The notes under the pieces were generated by a model. The model saw only the letters and a program-made list of their open reading frames with translations. It was not told the origin of the DNA and did not search any database. From NCBI GenBank assembly GCA_015521705.1, contig WANR01000038.1:1-64000 (forward strand): 64,000 nt of DNA, in the 5' to 3' direction. Below, in pieces: positions 34,249 through 41,805 of this stretch (the stretch's first letter is position 1; each line of letters opens with the position of its first letter). Source of the stretch: Desulfurococcales archaeon. GTDB lineage: Archaea; Thermoproteota; Thermoprotei_A; Sulfolobales; Acidilobaceae. The translations under genes were made by a program, and so were the position numbers.

Positions 34249-35097
34249 ATGGAAGGCTTGAGGCTCATAGGCCTAATAACCGATTTCGGGCTAAGCCCCT
34301 ACACTGGCATAATGAGGGCTGTAATAAAGTCGATCAACCCGGAGGCCGAGGTAATAGATATAGACCACAGCGTTCCAAACTTTAACGTGCTTGCAGGAGC
34401 CTACGTGCTGTATTCTTCGTATAGATGGATGCCTGTGGGGAGCATAATAGTCACAGTTGTGGATCCAGGTGTGGGCTCGGCCCGGGAAGCCGTGATAGTC
34501 GAGACAAACACCTATACCCTCATAGGCCCCAACAATGGAGTCATCTATCCTGTCGTTGAAGCCGAGGGTTACAGGAGGGGAGTATCCATAGATTATCAAA
34601 AACTCGCAGAAAGAGCCATTTCGGAGTTCAAGGGGAGGGTGACCCATGATAGGTGGGTCTTCTCGCACACTTTCCATGGAAGAGATGTCTTCGCTCCAGC
34701 CGCTGCCCTACTATCCAAGGGGGTTGATATGGAGGATTTAGGCAAGCCTATAGATAAAAGGTCTCTCAAAAAAGTTAGGCTAGACCATGTCGAGAAGCAC
34801 GAAGAGGGCTACAGGGTTTCAGTGGTCTACATTGACAAGTTCGGCAATGTGGCCCTAACAGCTAAGCCGGGCCTCCTGGGCATGCATAGGTGGAAGGTTG
34901 TAGCCATCCAGACGCCTACGGGCACTTTCAATGCCGTAGTGGGCAGGACGTTCTCCGAGGCCACGCCGGGAGACCTCATAATGTATGTTAACAGCTTCGG
35001 CTTCATAGAGATAGCTGTTAACCAGGGAAACGCCGCCCGCAGGCTGGGGGTAGAGATAGGCGAGAAGATAACCATTATCCCCATGGAAGAAGCCTGA
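34249..35097 (+). CDS. SAM hydroxide adenosyltransferase (DUF62 family)
   Basis: 282 aa. The N-terminal ITDFGLSPYTGIMRAVI, then VPNFNVLAGAYVL, VVDPGVGSAR and IGPNNGVIYPV are the family's core motifs. Enzymes of this group use water to split S-adenosylmethionine into adenosine and methionine; they are relatives of fluorinase and chlorinase but lack the halide pocket loop. The Asp of DFG and the Asp-Pro-Gly-Val-Gly motif bind the ribose and methionine parts. ATG at 34249 has a ggcggg tract in front. Probable function is removal or recycling of SAM at high temperature (inference). Confidence 0.88.
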   Translation: MEGLRLIGLITDFGLSPYTGIMRAVIKSINPEAEVIDIDHSVPNFNVLAGAYVLYSSYRWMPVGSIIVTVVDPGVGSAREAVIVETNTYTLIGPNNGVIYPVVEAEGYRRGVSIDYQKLAERAISEFKGRVTHDRWVFSHTFHGRDVFAPAAALLSKGVDMEDLGKPIDKRSLKKVRLDHVEKHEEGYRVSVVYIDKFGNVALTAKPGLLGMHRWKVVAIQTPTGTFNAVVGRTFSEATPGDLIMYVNSFGFIEIAVNQGNAARRLGVEIGEKITIIPMEEA

Positions 35098-35140
35098 AAG
35101 CTGGAGCAAGCGTCTAGACTAATCATTAAAAGTGCCACGC

Positions 35141-35147
35141 TATAAAA
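35141..35147 (+). promoter_or_regulatory. TATA box of the NifX-like gene
   Basis: tataaaa about 30 bases ahead of the ATG at 35173. With normal spacing the message would begin within two or three bases of that ATG, which is why the ATG is preferred over the upstream GTG at 35161. Confidence 0.55.
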
Positions 35148-35172
35148 GCTCTAGCGTAGGGTGCGCAAGGAT

Positions 35173-35628
35173 ATGGGGAAACTGCTAGTAGCGGTGGCTA
35201 GCGACGATAAGAAGAGCGTGGGCTGGGGGCATTTCGCCCATAATAGTTACTACCTTATAGCGGAGGTAAGTGATGGCTCATACAAGATAGTAGAGGTAAG
35301 GAAAAACCCCTTCTCAATGGTTCCCGACCCAGATGACCCTTCCTCTGGTCCCCATCAAGAGATTCCACGCGAGCTCGAGGAGCTGGCACACATGCATGGC
35401 ATCGAGAAGTACAGCACCCTCAAAAACATGGTTCTAAACGACGTGGGCATTATAGTAGCCAGCGGGGGCTGCGCTACCAGCATAGCATACTTCTCCTCAG
35501 AGGGTGTCAAGATAGTATTCGCCCCGGCAGGGGCTCCAGCGGAGAAGGTTCTCCAAGACCTTGCCAAGATAGACCCAGAAAGCCTGCCGCCCCTATCCCA
35601 GTATGACGAAGGAAGATTCGAGGGCTAG
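35173..35628 (+). CDS. NifX/NifB-domain (dinitrogenase cofactor biosynthesis-like) protein
   Basis: 151 aa. It begins KLLVAVASDDKKSVGWGHF with the His used for metal clusters in this fold, continues with a variable acidic loop, and ends with VGIIVASGGCATSIAYF and VKIVFAPAGAPAEKVL, the typical RNase H-like NifX/NifB C-terminal domain. Archaea without nitrogenase carry many of these, where they are thought to bind or deliver iron-sulfur or molybdenum centres. There is one Cys, in SGGCAT. The leaderless start is set by the promoter. No nif genes are near; a link to the molybdenum hydroxylase at 41.8 kb would be guesswork. Confidence 0.8.
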   Translation: MGKLLVAVASDDKKSVGWGHFAHNSYYLIAEVSDGSYKIVEVRKNPFSMVPDPDDPSSGPHQEIPRELEELAHMHGIEKYSTLKNMVLNDVGIIVASGGCATSIAYFSSEGVKIVFAPAGAPAEKVLQDLAKIDPESLPPLSQYDEGRFEG

Positions 35629-35701
35629 CTCTCCACCCCGGCCAAGTCCAGGTATTTATATGTTGCCAGCCATTAGGCAGCGACAAGGAGGAACCCCCGA
35701 T

Positions 35702-36652
35702 CTAAGGCGGGGCTCCTTTCCTTAGCATGGAGCCTAGGTCTCCATGCGTGGCTATGAGCTCTCTCCATTCGTCTTCGTCATAGAACCTAAGGTTGCCAGC
35801 TGTATACTCCTTAGCCACCTCTAGGACGAACCTCGCGGCCATGTCTAGGATGAAGGGGTTCGTGGCGCCTGTAGCCGATCCTGGAACGGTTTCCCTGGCC
35901 GTGGTTGCTACGCCTAGGACTGGGGCTTCCGTGTAGATCCATGGCTGCACAATACTGTTTATATGCCTCACCCTCGTCGTGAAGGGTGTCACGTCCTGCA
36001 TGGTTAGCGGAACTATTACGGGCCTGTCGCCGGTGACCCTCACGTAGATGTCTAGGATCTCATCGGGGATCCTGAGGATCCACCCATCCTTTACCACAGG
36101 CGTTATAGCTATCCCATTGTGGTTAACCACCCTATTAGCCTTAGTAGCGTCGATAGACACTACAGCGTCCATCCTGGGGTCAGCCTCCTTCTTTAACAAC
36201 CCGAAAATATCCACCGGGGACTCCATCATAGCCACGCCGCCGAGGCGCCTAACTACTGCTTTAGTAGCTATGTGGGTCACGACTATAACATCTCCCTTCA
36301 GCTTGTCGCCCCGCGAGGCCATCTCGGCGAGCTTCAGCGCTACAGAAAGCGCCACTATAGCCCCGTCAGCGTCTGAAACCAATCCCGCTTTCCCGGGCCT
36401 AGCTGAGACACCGCCGAGCCTCCCCACAACTCCCAGAGTAGGCCCCTGGCCTGCCCCCCTAACATGGATCCTGACTAGCAGAGTCTTGCCCTTATCCCCT
36501 GCAATCTCCTCCGTCTCCAACTCTACGCTATCATGCTTGCCGAAAAACCTCTCCAAGCCCCCCTTACTAATCTCTGGCGCTTCGAGGAGGTCTATGACCC
36601 CTAGTATTTGCTTGAGAAGGGTCAAAGATGCCAGCCCCCTCACACGAGCCAC
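35702..36652 (-). CDS. DUF1177 family protein
   Basis: 316 aa. The sequence LKQILGVIDLLEAPEISK, the stretch ALSVALKLAEMASRGDKLKGDV and the C-terminal GATNPFILDMAARFVLEVA match the DUF1177 family, known mainly next to peptidase and transporter genes. A basic-acid pattern in VSDADGAIVALS and HINSIVQPW suggests an enzyme fold, but no catalytic residues are proven. Its start overlaps the 3' end of the M29 aminopeptidase gene by 13 bases, so the pair is co-translated and likely acts in one peptide-related step. An imperfect hairpin (about 35687-35717) overlaps its stop. Confidence 0.78.
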   Translation of the reverse strand: MARVRGLASLTLLKQILGVIDLLEAPEISKGGLERFFGKHDSVELETEEIAGDKGKTLLVRIHVRGAGQGPTLGVVGRLGGVSARPGKAGLVSDADGAIVALSVALKLAEMASRGDKLKGDVIVVTHIATKAVVRRLGGVAMMESPVDIFGLLKKEADPRMDAVVSIDATKANRVVNHNGIAITPVVKDGWILRIPDEILDIYVRVTGDRPVIVPLTMQDVTPFTTRVRHINSIVQPWIYTEAPVLGVATTARETVPGSATGATNPFILDMAARFVLEVAKEYTAGNLRFYDEDEWRELIATHGDLGSMLRKGAPP

Positions 36653-37626
36653 TTACCCCTCTCTATCACCACCTCCCCGTCTACCTCAACAGTGGGCCTA
36701 CCAATCACGCCATCAATGTGAACCCCTGCCCTCACAACTCCCCCAAAGGTGCTGTTATCGCCAAAGGCTAGGTGCACCGTTCCATACACTTTCTCGTCCT
36801 CTAGGACGACCCCGACAACCCTGGCTGCAGGGTTGCATCCTATGCCGAACTCTGCCGGGAAGTTAAACGCCTCGCTCTTGCCAACGCTCTCAAGTATCTC
36901 CTTGAGCTTCTCCGCCTCTCTACCCCCCTCAATACTCACTGCCCTACCCCTCTTAACAGTGACGGTTACCGGCTCCTTTAGCAGGCCGATACCCCCGGAA
37001 AGGCTCGAGTCAAACACCACCCTGCCCTCGCCAGTACCCTCAAGGGGGGCCACGTAAACCTCCCCGGCTGGCAGGTTACCCCAAGAGCCTGGCTTATCGT
37101 ATACCCCGGAGTCTAGGTGGAACTCCCTACCCTCGACGGAGAAGGTCACATCAGTGCCACTATCAGTAGTGATCCTGACCCTACTAGCTCCTCGGAGGAC
37201 TCTCAGCAGCCTCTCTCCAAGGGGTATAACAGTCTCCCTATAATCTATCGACAGGGTTCTCACAAAGATGTCCTCCGTTATCCCAGGCATAGTAGCCCCG
37301 CGGGCACCAGCATCTGTAGCAGCCTTCCTGGCCTGCGTGTGAGTCAAACTATACTTGGTGGGAGCCAGGAAGGCGTCAGCCCTCCTCCAGGCCTCCGCGA
37401 TAACCCAGGGAGGCTCCTCGGCATTCCTACTCCTAGGCCTCATAACAGCCAGGACAGCCTCGGCCCCCAACTCGAGGCCGGCCTCGAAGAGAGCCCGGCC
37501 TATCCTCTCCCTCTCAGTATCAGTTATCACTAGAAAAACCTCGCCACTCCTCAAGCCCAGGTTAGACTCGAGAACCCTCCTGGCAACACTCATAAGGTCG
37601 GCCAAAACACTAACACCTCCAGACAT
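36640..37626 (-). CDS. M29-family aminopeptidase (leucyl aminopeptidase, aminopeptidase T type)
   Basis: 328 aa. Motifs of the family: the N-terminal dinucleotide-like GEVFLVITDTE, the middle STDSGTDV-like TTDSGTDVTFSVEGREFHLD, the metal region EFGIGCNPAARVVG, and the C-terminal TVHLAFGDNSTFGG with HIDGVIG. Metal is bound by the Glu and His of these segments. Members remove N-terminal residues from peptides in the cytoplasm. It is shorter than bacterial aminopeptidase T (about 410 aa) but close to archaeal relatives. ATG at 37626 lies about 20 bases from an AT-rich promoter (aataatta region), so it is nearly leaderless. It is the first gene of a two-gene operon with DUF1177. Confidence 0.82.
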   Translation of the reverse strand: MSGGVSVLADLMSVARRVLESNLGLRSGEVFLVITDTERERIGRALFEAGLELGAEAVLAVMRPRSRNAEEPPWVIAEAWRRADAFLAPTKYSLTHTQARKAATDAGARGATMPGITEDIFVRTLSIDYRETVIPLGERLLRVLRGASRVRITTDSGTDVTFSVEGREFHLDSGVYDKPGSWGNLPAGEVYVAPLEGTGEGRVVFDSSLSGGIGLLKEPVTVTVKRGRAVSIEGGREAEKLKEILESVGKSEAFNFPAEFGIGCNPAARVVGVVLEDEKVYGTVHLAFGDNSTFGGVVRAGVHIDGVIGRPTVEVDGEVVIERGKWLV

Positions 37627-37705
37627 GACTCGACATAATTATTAAAAGTAGTTAGGCTAGGTTAAAACAGTTACCAACACACCACAAGATACACCCCTGT
37701 AACAC

Positions 37706-37713
37706 TTTATAAA
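37706..37713 (+). promoter_or_regulatory. TATA box of tRNA-Glu
   Basis: tttataaa about 33 bases before the first base of the tRNA, the expected place for an archaeal tRNA promoter. Confidence 0.65.
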
Positions 37714-37742
37714 CCCCGGTGTTATTCTTCCCTAGTAGTGGT

Positions 37743-37820
37743 GCCGCGGTAGTATAGCCAGGCCAAGTATGCGGGCCTCTCGAGCCCGTGACCCGGGTTC
37801 AAATCCCGGCCGCGGCACCA
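37743..37820 (+). tRNA. tRNA-Glu (CTC anticodon)
   Basis: Acceptor strands gccgcgg (37743-37749) and ccgcggc (37810-37816) pair fully. The anticodon stem cgggc/gcccg encloses the seven-base loop ctctcga, giving anticodon CTC, which reads GAG. The T arm is ccggg-ttcaaat-cccgg. The discriminator A and CCA (37817-37820) are encoded. There is no intron. It stands at the left edge of a decayed accessory stretch. Confidence 0.95.
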
Positions 37821-37868
37821 GCCCACCATCCCTCTTAGCATACGAGGCCGTCACTGACAACTAGGCTA

Positions 37869-37876
37869 CATATAAG
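37869..37876 (+). promoter_or_regulatory. TATA-like element before the tnpB element
   Basis: catataag inside a small hairpin with aggct/agcct arms (37863-37879). It could start the transcript of the small ORF at 37959 and tnpB, or mark the left end of the element. Confidence 0.3.
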
Positions 37877-37958
37877 CCTCAGGCTAACTAGTAGAGAAGA
37901 TAGCCAGGACAACCACGAAGTACTTGAGAACCCCAAGTGCTAAGCAGGGCTGAGGGCC

Positions 37959-38120
37959 GTGCTAGTCGTTAAAGTAGAGGTAGTGGAGGAAACAGAGAAG
38001 GGATACATAGAAGAGTTAATTGAGGATTTCGTTGCTATTGTGATTAGCTTTGCTGGGAGAATATATGGTAAGCGTTCGCAGAAGTTTAGGAAGATAAAAA
38101 GGCCGTTGAAGAGGTGGTAA
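37959..38120 (+). CDS. Small protein upstream of tnpB
   Basis: 53 aa from GTG. It starts with an acidic strand (VVKVEVVEETEKGYIEEL), has a hydrophobic middle (DFVAIVISFAG) and ends very basic (KFRKIKRPLKRW). The stop is three bases before the tnpB start (taagcaatg), so it looks translationally linked to tnpB. No family is recognised. It may be an accessory RNA-binding peptide of the element or a relic of the TnpB N-terminus. Confidence 0.45.
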   Translation: MLVVKVEVVEETEKGYIEELIEDFVAIVISFAGRIYGKRSQKFRKIKRPLKRW

Positions 38121-38123
38121 GCA

Positions 38124-39459
38124 ATGGAGATTAAAACAATCGAGAAGACCATTAAGCTTAAACTCATACCGCTAACAAAGAACGATATAAATCAACTATA
38201 CTCTCTTCTAGACGACTATACATCAATGATAAGAGAAGCACTAGACATCATCATTAAGAATGACGTGCGTAGTAGGAGGAAAGCACATGAACTATGCTAC
38301 CGAGTTCTAAGAGAGAAGTATCCTAGCTTACACAACAAGTTTGTTGAGGAAGCGTATAAGAGAGCCCTGGCAATGTACCGTAGCTACAGGAAACTATTGA
38401 ATAAGTGGAAGCGTTTACCAGAGAAGAAGAGAAAGAAGATATCATCACCATCACTACCCAGGGTGGGGGAAAACAGGGTTGTAGAGCTACATATAGACAC
38501 CTACAAGCTTGAAAGAAGACACGGTTTTCTAATATTAACAGTATCCAGAGGAAACGGCACCTACATTAATTTCCTTGTAATGGAGTATGAGTATGCTAGA
38601 AGAGAGATTAAGGGATCTAAGTTAGGGAACTCCAAGATATTAGTCGATGGAGACAATATCTTCTTACTATTAACAATACGGAAGGATGTAGAGGTGGAAG
38701 AGCATAGGAATAAACTGATTATAGATATCAACGAGGATAGTATTGACTGTTTATTGGTAAACTATGACAAAAGAGAGGCAATACTATTCTCTATTAAACA
38801 CGACATTAGGAAGATACGTACCAATTACAGACGAATTAGGAAAAAGCATACAAGATAAAGTGAGGAACCCGAGGGTACGTGATAAGCTTCTAGGTAAGTA
38901 CGGTCATCGTGAGAGGAAGCGTATAGAGGATAGATTGAAGAAGATGACCACTCTACTAGTAGAGATTGCTAGGGAGTACAATGTGGATTTGGTTAGAGAG
39001 AACCTCAAGGACTTAAAGCTTAACGGTAAGAAGAAGAGTAAACAACTAAACTATAGGTTATCAACATTCCCCTACCGTAGGTTCATAGCATACATTGATT
39101 ACAAGTTCTATGAGCGAGGTTTGAGCGTAATAGGGGTCGATGCTAAGAAGTCGTCTATTACCTGCCCATTATGTGGCTACGTGGATAGGAGGAATAGAGT
39201 AGATAAGGAAACATTCAAGTGTAGAAGATGTGGTTTCACTTTTAACGCTCAATACGTTGCCTGTCTCAATCTTTTATCCCGCTCCAATGACGGTAGAGTA
39301 GCCATCAGGGGCGGGAGACTAGTTCTCATAACCCGTAAGGCCGCCCAAGTGGTGGCGGCCAATGTAGCCTCCAATGAACCACCGAGCATGGATGAGGTAC
39401 TGAGGGGGAAGCCCGTGCCCAGAGCAATCCCGAGTAGCCAAAGTATCACAAACACCTAA
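38124..39459 (+). pseudogene. tnpB: tnpB of an IS200/IS605-type element, frameshifted
   Basis: Two overlapping frames make one TnpB. The first (38124-38858) holds the N-terminal RNA-binding part and the first RuvC acid in LIIDINEDS. The second (to 39459) holds LLGKYGHRERKRIED, the catalytic Glu in VRENLKD, and the zinc finger CPLCG/CRRCG. They join at a run of five A (38841-38845); four A would restore the frame. After the zinc finger the usual Asp-containing end of RuvC reads FNAQYVACLNLL, with no Asp at the expected place, so cleavage activity is doubtful even if the frame is restored. TnpB is an RNA-guided nuclease of transposons. No tnpA is nearby. Lower GC and AT-rich codons set it apart from neighbours, a sign of transfer. 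Confidence 0.85.
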
Positions 39460-39475
39460 ACTAACGGGCACGGGC
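39411..39475 (+). repeat. 10-bp inverted repeat around the tnpB stop, right end or guide-RNA region
   Basis: gcccgtgccc (39411-39420) is repeated perfectly as gggcacgggc (39466-39475) with 45 bases between, spanning the last codons and stop of tnpB. In TnpB elements the guide (omega) RNA arises from this 3' region and has a strong stem, so this is the probable stem or transposon right end. Confidence 0.5.
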
Positions 39476-39656
39476 AACCACCTAGCAGGCCTATAGTCCT
39501 AGTAAAATAAAGATTATGGAATAGGTAGCTTGTAAAGGGGTTAGCTTGGGCTAGAAGCTACCACGACATAGTGAGCGTATACAGGCATGTGGCTAGGCTA
39601 CTACAGCAGTCGTGCCTGCTAGTGAAGCGTGTTGCACTCAGAGAGGAGTGGAAGCC

Positions 39657-40094
39657 GTGTCAAGTAAGAAGACATGCAGAATCTGGTATCCCACCCTAAG
39701 GGTGTTTGAGAGGATCGTAGAAGGTCTAGGAGAGCTGTATCCGGGTGACCCTATACAGTGGAAGGGTGGCGGCAGAGAGCAGGCGGAGCAAGCTATAGCA
39801 GCAGCTAGATGGGCCTTCCAGTTCTCCAGGGGCCAGCCCTGCTATGAGAGGAAGCTGGCTGCTGCAGCCGCACTCTTCTACGAGACAATAACACTCCACC
39901 CGCTGACTGACGGGAACAAGAGGCTAGCCACCATAATGCTCTGGGCGTTCCTACGGGTGAATAGTCTGCCCAGGCCGAGAAGGATTGCTGAGGCAGCTCT
40001 AAGAGTCGCTGGTGGGGAGTGGAGCCAGGAAGAAGTGTACCAGTGGCTACTGCGAGTTTACAGGGCTAGTAGGGCTAGGAAGAGGGGCGACTAG
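39657..40094 (+). CDS. Fic/Doc-family protein, Doc-type motif
   Basis: 145 aa, the length of Doc toxins. The active-site motif is HPLTDGNKRLATI. The His and the N-K-R ending resemble Doc (H-x-F-x-D-A-N-K-R), which phosphorylates its target, more than classical Fic AMP-transferases (G-N-G-R). The helical layout fits (YERKLAAAAALFYE before, WAFLRVNSLPRP after). GTG at 39657 has ggagtgg upstream; the frame stays open to 39612 without support. A paired antitoxin is not recognised; a 42-codon frame from GTG 39571 overlaps its start, and another short one faces its end. It may be toxin, solitary enzyme or relic. It sits in the accessory stretch after tnpB. Confidence 0.75.
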   Translation: MSSKKTCRIWYPTLRVFERIVEGLGELYPGDPIQWKGGGREQAEQAIAAARWAFQFSRGQPCYERKLAAAAALFYETITLHPLTDGNKRLATIMLWAFLRVNSLPRPRRIAEAALRVAGGEWSQEEVYQWLLRVYRASRARKRGD

Positions 40095-40203
40095 CCTTGG
40101 CCTTCAAGTCGTGCTCCCTAAGGAAGTCTAGCTGCGGCTTGAGCACCCTGAAGGCTTCATCAACGGCCTTCTCCCAGGATATACTCTTTCTTCTGCCAGC
40201 CAA
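40075..40203 (-). CDS. Possible small protein convergent with the Fic gene
   Basis: 42 aa from TTG at 40203: it begins AGRRKSISWEKAVDEAF and continues as an amphipathic charged helix to KAKASRPSS. Its 3' end overlaps the end of the Fic gene on the other strand by 20 bases. The helix and charge pattern look protein-like, but no family is recognised and no strong promoter is seen. It could be an antitoxin or the rest of a decayed gene. Confidence 0.3.
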   Translation of the reverse strand: MAGRRKSISWEKAVDEAFRVLKPQLDFLREHDLKAKASRPSS

Positions 40204-40511
40204 ACAAGCACACCTGGAATACTATATGGTGCGTGGAGGTATTAAGTGTGAAGGGTGGGAGTATCACCCAAGAGGCTCCAGAGGCAAGGACTGGGGGCGT
40301 ATCCTGGCATACATGGCCACGCCTCCCAGGCTTCATATTTAGGATCCCCCGCACATGAGGAGCGCCCTGGTAGTCGGGGAGACGGGCTTGGGTAAGGCAT
40401 CGTTTATCGAGGCCAAGCTAGGCGAGGCGGGGATGGATCACTACTAAAATATGGCGTGAACAACTATAACCATTAAATTATTAAAAATACATTATACATT
40501 TATAAAATTAG
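40095..40511. other. Decayed, AT-richer spacer
   Basis: Beyond the tail of the Fic gene this 417-base stretch holds only the possible small minus-strand ORF (40075-40203), a 30-codon P-loop remnant (40354-40447) and, from about 40448, a strongly AT-rich run ending in the 3' end of the GT4 pseudogene. The plus-strand open frame at 40097-40342 has no protein-like features. Confidence 0.5.
40354..40447 (+). pseudogene. Remnant of a P-loop ATPase
   Basis: A 30-codon frame, RSALVVGETGLGKASFIEAK and a short tail. GETGLGKAS is a Walker A with its strand before it, as at the start of an AAA or archaeal ATPase, but the frame stops 13 residues later and nothing similar follows. Probably the front end of a lost ATPase gene. 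Confidence 0.4.
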
Positions 40512-41715
40512 CTACTCGAACAGTTTTGCTAGGTCTTTTACTGTTCTGCTGGCATTAAACTTGTTGGCGGTCGTGTTCCTCATTTTGTAGGCCTCATTTA
40601 TGAGCTCCTCGCGGTTCAGATATATGAGGTGCTCGATCCTAGAGACTATTTCGTCTACTTTACCCGCCTCGAACAGGAAGTTCTCGCCGATGGTGCCCTC
40701 CACTATCTCTGGGACTCCGCCAACCTTCGAGGCTATAGGTATTGTGGCGAGCAGGACTGATTCCAGGACTGCGTATGGGAGGGGCTCTTCTCATATTGAT
40801 GGGAATAGGAGGGCCCACGAGCGAGCCTTTATCCCTAGCAGTTCTCTGTAAGGTAGATAGCCGGCCAGTTTAACCCTCCCCCTGCTTCGACCCATCAGCT
40901 TCTCTAGGCGTTGTAGAAGGACTTTCTCATAGCTTCCTGTAAGAACTATTCTAAGCCCCCTGTCCAGGGAGAGTACTCGTGGAAGTGCTTTTAATAGCAG
41001 GTGGAACTCCTTAATGTAGCTATCGCCGCCCGAGTATAGGAGTAGCGGCTTAGGATCCTTGTTTATCGCCTCTTTCATGTGGGGATCTAGTAGGGGTGGG
41101 GGATTGTAGGAGACCGTTATCTTGTCTTTCACCTCTGGCATTAGCTGGGACACTATGCCGGCCTGCCTCTTGGATACGCAGACAATCCTATCAGCCATGG
41201 AAATCCATCTTCTGGCTAGCATTGTTACGTGTCTCTGGGTGACAGCCGTGGGTAGGCTTTTAAGCGGGTTATCCCTGAAACTCATGGCTATGTTGAAATT
41301 GTTCTATCCTTCCCCGCCACTCCTCGAAGGGTGCGGGCACGGCGGAGCTGTAGCTTACGGGCTGGTAAGCGTGTATGTGGACCACCACTCTTCTCCCTAG
41401 TCTTTTGGCTGCCTCGATCAGGGGGTAGGAGATCCTGGGGATATACACTGTGTCAGAGCTCCTGACAAGCCCTGTGAACCTCTCCTTCCTCGCGAGCCTC
41501 ATACTGTTGAGCCATAAAAGATGCTTACTCCTAGGCCCTAGCAATGGCTCGTAAACGAGCCTGACGCCTGGAATCCTCCATGCCTTTTTAGACCCATGCA
41601 TAACGGTGACTTCAAAGCCCTCCTCAGCTAGGCCCTTCACTATCAAGTACGTGGCCAGCTCTCCCCCACTACCCTCTGGCCACCAGCGCTCTGAGATCAC
41701 CAGGATTTTCGCCAT
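40512..41715 (-). pseudogene. GT4-family glycosyltransferase, broken by a frameshift and a stop
   Basis: Three pieces in order give one GT4 protein of about 400 aa. The first (41269-41715) starts KILVISERWWPEGSGGELA, the N-terminal Rossmann fold. The second (40791-41285) runs from FRDNPL through RIVCVSKRQ and LLYSGGDSYIKEFHLLLKAL to LLFPSI. Then TGA at 40791-40793 interrupts the frame where relatives have Trp (P-S-x-W-E-E-P), and the protein continues in frame with EEPLPYAVLESVLLATIPIA, KVGGVPEIVEGT, carrying the donor-binding E-x7-E, down to 40512. The first two pieces are out of frame by a small indel near 41300. TGG to TGA is a one-base nonsense change. It once added sugars to a glycan or lipid. 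Confidence 0.82.
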
Positions 41716-41805
41716 GGTTTTAAAGCCACCCTTTAACTCGACACAGCGCTCGAGGGGCCCCTAGCCTAGTGTACCGGGGATTAGCGATTGCTCCCTAAAG
41801 ACACG

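Noticed and set aside
38841-38845. Programmed frameshift in tnpB
   Set aside because: The shift needed is +1 at an A-run and no stimulator structure is visible, and the active site is also degenerate; treated as a pseudogene, although slippage is noted as a possibility.
40097-40342. 81-codon plus-strand frame after the Fic gene
   Set aside because: No Shine-Dalgarno, no recognisable motif and a composition unlike the neighbours.
40791-40793. TGA in the GT4 gene as a recoded amino acid
   Set aside because: The gene also has a frameshift, relatives have Trp-like content here, and there is no sign of selenocysteine elements; a nonsense mutation is simpler.
37817-41715. tRNA-flanked integrated element with duplicated attachment site
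   Set aside because: No second copy of the tRNA 3' sequence and no integrase gene were found in the window.
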